Part shown: one piece after another, positions 58,168-64,000 of the stretch
Layout: every line of letters starts with the position of its first letter
Numbering within the stretch: the stretch's first letter is position 1
The notes under the pieces: generated by a model
What the model saw: the letters and a program-made list of their open reading frames with translations, nothing else
The model's database searches: none
What the model was told of the DNA's origin: nothing
Program-made: the position numbers and the translations under genes
Source of the DNA: Microvelia longipes
Lineage: Eukaryota > Arthropoda > Insecta > Hemiptera > Veliidae
Length of the DNA stretch: 64,000 nt
Assembly: GCA_018340805.1 (NCBI GenBank)
Contig: JACMZG010001863.1
Coordinates: 27,304,342-27,368,341, forward strand
Direction: 5' to 3'

Positions 58168-61100
58168 AATTTACAGCCCGAAGACATACTTCAACGTATA
58201 TTTGGTTATTCCCATATTCAGAAAACGAGTGAAAGGAGTCCTAAGAGGTGTCCATGAACGTTGCATAGCCATTATGGGAAAGAAAATGTCCGTGGTACAC
58301 TGAACCCGATTTTATGTATTCCATTTTGGCATACTAAATACACTCAAAAAATTCTTATAATCCCTAAATACAAAAGTTATGGTGTGGGGATGAGGAGTCA
58401 TAGTAATGTTCTTAAGCGAGTTATAATGTTCATTGGAATAATAAGGTCAAAATACCTTCAATAAAATAAAATAAATTTGGTAAATTTTAGTTTATAATGT
58501 AGTAATTCCACTTCTATCCATTTTATTTATGAAATTGGCAGAGAGTTATAAAACTTTCTCACTTAATATTACATTAAAACTAATTTAAAAGTTTGTCACC
58601 TCATGTCCTGTCTCATCTCTTTCCGCCATTGTAAAACCAGAGTCAAAATCTTAACACTAGGAGTGTCAGTGTGAGTGAGTCAGAGTGTTAATTAGATAAT
58701 GTTACCGGCATGTTAAACTTTGTAATTAAACAGGTATTAAAGTTGATGAGATGATTTGACATAGAGTTTAACTTATGATGATTCAACTTTATTAAACATA
58801 GCTACAGCTGCCGCACACAACAGAAGATATAACTTCAGGTGACATTATTAGACTTTAAACTTGTTAGTTCGACTTAAACCTGAATCTTTATAAGTAGAGT
58901 TGAATTTTATACAAAGAGGATTTCCTTTCACTGCTTTCAGTCAACTATGAAATCTAAATGTTTTAGGCTTCTCGTCAATTTCATTACAACTCTAGAGTTG
59001 TGTCCCTATCACTATTGTCTCCTGGTTTATTGTTACCATATTTTCTAAAATTATTCACTCGTCTGTTGGAGTAACAAAAACATCCTTTGATTAGACAAAG
59101 GCAAATAGGAACAAAAATAAATTAAACGTTAAATTCTGTCCAAATATTAGGGGTTGTATGACGTCACTGAAGAACAGAAAGCTGACGTCATTAACCTCGT
59201 AACCCTTTACCATAGCATGACATTTTGACACTTGACAGTAATTACTAGAGGCTCTCTTCTGGCATGCTCTCTGACAGTTGCTCTATTGCTTTGTCTCTCT
59301 GGAACCACTCATCTCCTACCTACTCCAATAAGCTCCTCTACTTCATATTGATTTTAACACAGAGTCAAATTCAATTTAAACTTCCACAGCTCTACTCTCC
59401 ATGTTTGAAATTACATTTCCCAGAATCCCCTTTTTTGGTTTTGACGTTTAAAAACGTTTTAATTTTTTTTTTCATTTCATTTTTCTGGAGGTATAGAGTA
59501 GTTAATCAAAACATCGGATGCTTCTTGATAAATCCAATTCTTTCGTAGCTTAAAGACTAAAATTATTTATGATTCTGATTCTATATAGCAATGATAACAT
59601 GGAATTAGTTTTCTGCGAATCATAAGAGGGGCAAAAATTCATACACTAATTTCCTTCAAACAAATTTTTTACACACAGCGACAATTTTAACACAAAAACA
59701 ATGTTTTATTTTCAGTAACGTTCTGTATAGGAGAAGGAAAGTCATTAATTTTAAATCTAGAGGAAATAATTAATTTCTTCAGTCAATTGCTTTGAAAATG
59801 TCTAATATGTATGCCACAAAATCTCGACAGGGTATACCACACCTATTATTTTGTTGGCGTCCCCTCTAATCCTAAAGAAGAGCCCATTCTTATGGGCCAT
59901 TTAACACAGCAGTCCCTCAGTGATTCTGCCTTGAAGTCTAGAGGTATGGACCCTACTAAGTGTAACTACGTTTAAATAGGATTATGCGAACCACCGCACT
60001 CTGTAGAAGAAGAAGAATCAACTCTTCCCAACATAATACATTTCATGAAATGTTAATAATACATTAATGTAGTGATTCGTATTATGTTATAAAAATAAAA
60101 ACCAAATATCACACTAAAAGCAAAACATATAATTATAATGAACTATAGAGAACTATAAAGAGATAGAATAGATAGACATAGAACTATAGAAAACAATATA
60201 AAGAATGTTATAGAAAGAATACATGTCTATACATGTTTTCCAAAGAAAATTTTAAAGTGTCTTTTTTATTAATTATAAATTAATAATTATAAATATAATA
60301 AATTAATAAATTATAAATGGTTTTTTATTTAATAATCAAAACACTGGCTTGCAGACTTCAATAGCGTAATTTTCTAATAAAAAATGCGTAAAATAATGAA
60401 GTGTTATTATCAGGTTTATAAATGTATAGTATAACCTATATAATATATAAAAGGTATGTAAAGTATAACCTTACTTTACATAAGTCTTTTTAAGGATCGT
60501 CACAATAACGGTAAGATTTTTAAGCATAAAAATTAGTCATAGAAATATTATTCCTTCAACTTGAAACTTCAATTTGAAGTTAAACGTCAAATTCTGAGGC
60601 GAAATGATAAAATCACTTATTATTGAATATAAAAATCTGCAAAGTATAGAAATAGTTGAGTCTATAACCTAGGTTATAAGCGAGTCAATTTACTGATATT
60701 TAATGTTGTGACCCTTAGATACCCCGGTGTATTTCTCAAGGGTTTGTCAATATTTGAAAAGGATAGACAAGATTTCCATAGTCTGATGGATGTTAACTTA
60801 AGAAAGCATTCCTTAAATGTCTCCTAGACAGATGATAAATTAAGTAGAAATAGCTAAAGGTTAATTATAAATAGAATATTCAATATTGATTAATTAAGTT
60901 CAAGTATTCCTTAAAAAAATAACAGAACTAGAATATAACTTACCTAAAAAATAATAAAATAATACAGTAATAAAAAGTAAAACTTAAAATTAAAATGATA
61001 TTTTTTTTTTAAATTCTATAAAGATTTATTAGAACAAATAAAAAATATATTTTTCACTTCTACAATTTTTTGAGCTTTGACTTAGTGCATAAATTTTAAA

Positions 61101-61752
61101 ATTAATTAAGATTTATAAAACTATAAACGGCAACAACTTTACAACTAAACGTATAATTTAAAGCTAACTAAGAAGTTTTCTTTTACTCTAAAAATAAAAA
61201 ACACGAAAAGAGACTTAACTCTTTCTTTTTAAAAATAACTCTTTCAGAAAAAGTTAAAAGGTGACACGAAACAAACATAATAAGAAAGGACAGGTTGACA
61301 TGTTTGGAAGGAGATGTTAGCAGATATGTTAAGGGATAACATGTTAGCACGTGAAAACCTGGTCCAAAAAAGCTTTTCTTGACAGCAAGAGTGACAGTGA
61401 CAGGTCACATGACTTACTTTTCTTTAACTTATATCTTGAGCGTGAGGTTCCCCCGTATATATCTTACGTTTCACTTCAACATAATAAAAAGGAAGACAAA
61501 AACAACAAATAGAGAATTAATTCTGATTTATACTGCTTATTCTATGAAAGGGGAACAAAAGATTAATAAATGTTAAATAAATCACAACATATCAGAAACA
61601 GTTAAATCTGCTTTTGAGTGAAAAGCAAAGGGACAATGAAAGAAAAGTTGTAAGTATTAGTATATTATAACTCTAAAAAAGTAAAAATACTGTTTTCAGG
61701 ATGAGTTTAAAACCATGTCAGAATAAGGCTATCAGGATATATATAACAACCT
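58168..61752. other. AT-rich non-coding stretch
   Basis: A GCCCAT/ATGGGC hairpin lies at 59883-59898. The 59264-59548 frame (94 codons, no ATG supported) is not accepted. No other feature is supportable. Confidence 0.4.
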
Positions 61753-62246
61753 GGGCCCTGTTTCACTAAAGTAGAGTCTTGTATAATACAAATAAAAAGC
61801 TACAAGTTTAATAATAATTGTAAAAAATTTGTTACACTAATGTACAAGGGTAGACTGGCAATTATAATTAAAAACACCATTAAGTTACCAGTTTTACCTT
61901 AAATCTCCTTCTTATTCGAGTCAATGTCAATTAAAAATCTAATATCACACCAACAAATCTTACAAACTATTCTACAAAACATCAAGTGTCAAAATAAAGC
62001 GTTTCACGAATATCATTACAAATTGCTGTAACTACAAGAGAATTTGACTGAAGTTACAATATTTTGTAAACAATAAGTCAGAAAACCCAGTTTCATTCAC
62101 GCGAGTAAATTATTTCCAACGCAATCATTTCAAAAATATGAAAAGTAATATTTATAAACTTTTAAAACTCATCATATTGAGTACAAAAATAAGTAATAAA
62201 CAAAAAGTTGACAATAAAGAGTGAGTTTTATATTAGTAAAATGAAC
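61753..62246. mobile_element. MITE family B, copy 2, 3'-truncated
   Basis: The left end GGGCCCTGTTTCACTAAAGT corresponds to the terminal repeat of copy 1. Similarity continues through CTACAAGTTTAATAATAATT, GCGTTTCACGAATATCATTA and TATATTAGTAAAATGAAC, and stops at about 62246. The right ~215 bp and right terminal repeat of copy 1 are missing. The break lies about 76 bp before the hammerhead-like motif, suggesting that a later insertion or deletion removed the end. Confidence 0.75.
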
Positions 62247-62321
62247 CATGATGTTTAATAATAAAAAAACACTAGAATTAAAAACAATGAACATATTGTC
62301 AACAAAAATAGTATAAAAAAA

Positions 62322-62362
62322 TTACAACTGACCGGTTTCGACTTTACGTCATCATCAGAAGT
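62322..62362 (-). ncRNA. Hammerhead-ribozyme-like motif, Penelope-like element remnant
   Basis: On the minus strand the core reads CTGATGA (62358-62352), then a short stem GAC-GTAAA-GTC, then GAAACCGGTC. This reproduces the conserved hammerhead boxes CUGAUGA and GAAA, a loopless 3-bp stem III (ACC/GGU) and a GUC cleavage triplet. Flanking bases AGTTGT and ACACTT could form a poor stem I. One extra U sits between CUGAUGA and stem II. Minimal hammerheads with very short stem III are described from Penelope-like retroelements, where they may act as dimers. The downstream plus-strand stretch holds further hairpins. Activity is not established, and the rest of the element is absent. Confidence 0.5.
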
Positions 62363-62390
62363 GTTTACAGACTGAGCTGTTTATTCATTC

Positions 62391-62461
62391 TGTAAACAAG
62401 CTCAGTTTACAGATTGAGCACAGCTCACAATAATAAAACACATTTTTCTTTTATTATTGTG
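62391..62461. repeat. Two hairpins beside the hammerhead-like motif
   Basis: CTGTAAAC pairs with GTTTACAG (62391-62413) around AAGCTCA, and GTTTACAGACTGAGCTG at 62362-62378 offers an alternative partner. CACAATAATAAAA (62426-62438) pairs perfectly with TTTTATTATTGTG (62449-62461). They probably belong to the same decayed element as the ribozyme-like motif. Confidence 0.7.
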
Positions 62462-64000
62462 ACACATTATTTTTACCTTAAATAGTTCACAAAACACATA
62501 ATTGACTTAAGAAACAACCTTCTTTACTACTTGAAGAAAAATTAATATAATAATAAGATATAAAAGAAAAAATGCTACAAGATATTGGAAAAAGATAAAA
62601 AAATGTAAGGACAGATACATATAAAGCTTTGCCTAATGATCACTTCCATTAGCACAAAAGAATAAAAGCGGAAAAAGTAGAATAAAAATATAAACATAAA
62701 TATACTGAATAGAATATTCTATTGTTATTACCTTTTGTGCTTATATAAATATTTTATTTTTAATATAAAGAAAATGCCTTTGTTGTTTTTTGTGTTAATA
62801 GGTAAAATTGTTGATAAAAATATCAACAACAATAAAAATAATATAATAAATAAACTATAAATGTTTTATGTGCATTTTTCATTGAAAGTAGATAATATAA
62901 ATAAATAAAATACATCATTAATATAAATTATTTTAAGTTATTAAAAAAATTATTCTTAGAAGTTACTAAAAAAACTAAAAGAATTTAGGAAAAGATTAGA
63001 ACGTTTCTTGTTGAAAGGCGCCTAAGATTTAAAAGTTATGCAGAACCCGCGACACTTACTCGTATTGATGTTTTTAATCGATAAACATAAAAAAGGAGTA
63101 ATCATATAGGTAAATATTTGAATACAGTACTACTAACTACAAGTAAGTATTTCTTTACGACTTATTGACAAGACCTTTGCGTTAGGGGGGAGAAAAGATG
63201 CTTGATACAATAGTTACAGAGGTCAACTAACATAGAATAGGAAAAATGTAAAGTATAATAGCTAGGAGTTAACATTTCTTAGATCACTCAGATTTTAACG
63301 TGTTTACACATCTAATCTAATATTTAAAACATATAAAAATAGTTACATGTAAATTAATATATAAATAATGTATACATACAACACATTTAATCAAAATGCA
63401 ATAAAACCAACATTTCAACTTTTTGAATTCGCTATTTACTTTTAAAATGTTTATATAAAGGAGTCTTCATACGGGAAATATTTTTTATACTCTAAGTTAA
63501 AAATGTTAACAGAAAAATAAGTAGTTTAAAAATTTTCCACAAACTTTATCAGAGTCACAGTTAAGTGCGGTGTAAAATATTGTTCATAAAGCAATTATAG
63601 AATAGTTTTTTTTAAAGTTAATAACCTAGTAACAAATTAGTGTTACTGTTTATAACTCACAGGTAGTAAAAGTTAAATTGCACTGTTTCCTTTACGACAC
63701 ATAATAGATATGTTGAATTTACATGCTGAAAAATGTATGTTGCATTTAAAATTACCCTAATAGAGAGAATTTTAACATAACTATGTAAAAATAAACTTAA
63801 ATTAAACACTGATTGAAGAACTATCTAAATATAGATACCAATAGCTGTGCATTGTAAACATTTTACGTCAATTATTTGACATTATAACCATATATAAACC
63901 CATGACATTATAGGGTTTATATATTAATAGACCCTAATTCATTTAATCATATTATTTATTCGGCCCAAGACACAATCAATTAAAATTATTTTATAAACAT
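62462..64000. other. AT-rich non-coding stretch to window end
   Basis: Apart from short AT palindromes (for example TATCAACAA near 62821) nothing is recognised. Confidence 0.4.

Noticed and set aside
59264..59548. 94-codon plus-strand frame
   Set aside because: Starts at a non-ATG codon, hydrophobic, with no motif or splice context.

Overview
This window looks like nuclear DNA of an animal, most probably an arthropod. It is roughly 70% A+T by eye, has simple-sequence tracts including a long (AT)n run, and carries fossils of several eukaryotic transposon classes. These include MITEs with terminal inverted repeats, long foldback elements, tRNA-derived (Pol III type) SINE heads, a 5S rRNA-derived sequence, pieces of non-LTR retrotransposons, and a hammerhead-ribozyme-like motif of the kind known from Penelope-like elements. 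I could not identify the species.

No convincing complete gene is visible. The longest stop-to-stop frame is about 110 codons, and it comes from the (AT)n tract. Nothing resembles a prokaryotic operon, CRISPR array or plasmid. A few short frames have protein-like composition and plausible splice signals (about 14.2, 17.4, 25.8, 46.7, 49.7, 51.3 and 54.6 kb). I recognise none of them and give them low confidence. The window is best read as intergenic or intronic DNA.

Layout. 0-6.5 kb: a 666-bp MITE (family A), a reverse-oriented fragment of a ~148-bp-unit repeat family (R148), and a 28-bp tandem array. 6.5-6.8 kb: a CpG-richer island with E-box, NRF1-like, CRE and TATA-like sites. 7-20 kb: mostly featureless, with two inverted copies of a ~105-bp repeat (family D), a second family A MITE with an 8-bp target duplication, and exact hairpins. 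20-32 kb: a 264-bp foldback, a second R148 array ending in a tRNA-like head, a tiny LINE 3' end with 16-bp target duplications, a 128-bp hairpin element, GC-rich palindromic units, and a 482-bp foldback. 35.5-37.4 kb: the densest region, a composite foldback whose arms carry Pol III A-box motifs, tandem tRNA-like heads, a three-unit R148 array and a ~180-bp (AT)n tract. 39-47 kb: a LINE reverse transcriptase fossil, an 84-bp tandem array, a family B MITE, and a 32-bp array with 64-bp higher-order alternation. 47-64 kb: sparse, with hairpins, a SINE-like segment with an (AAT)n tail, a 5S-like pseudogene, and a truncated family B MITE abutting the hammerhead-like motif.

The features do not form a working pathway. 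What they share is repeated insertion, nesting and decay of small non-autonomous elements.
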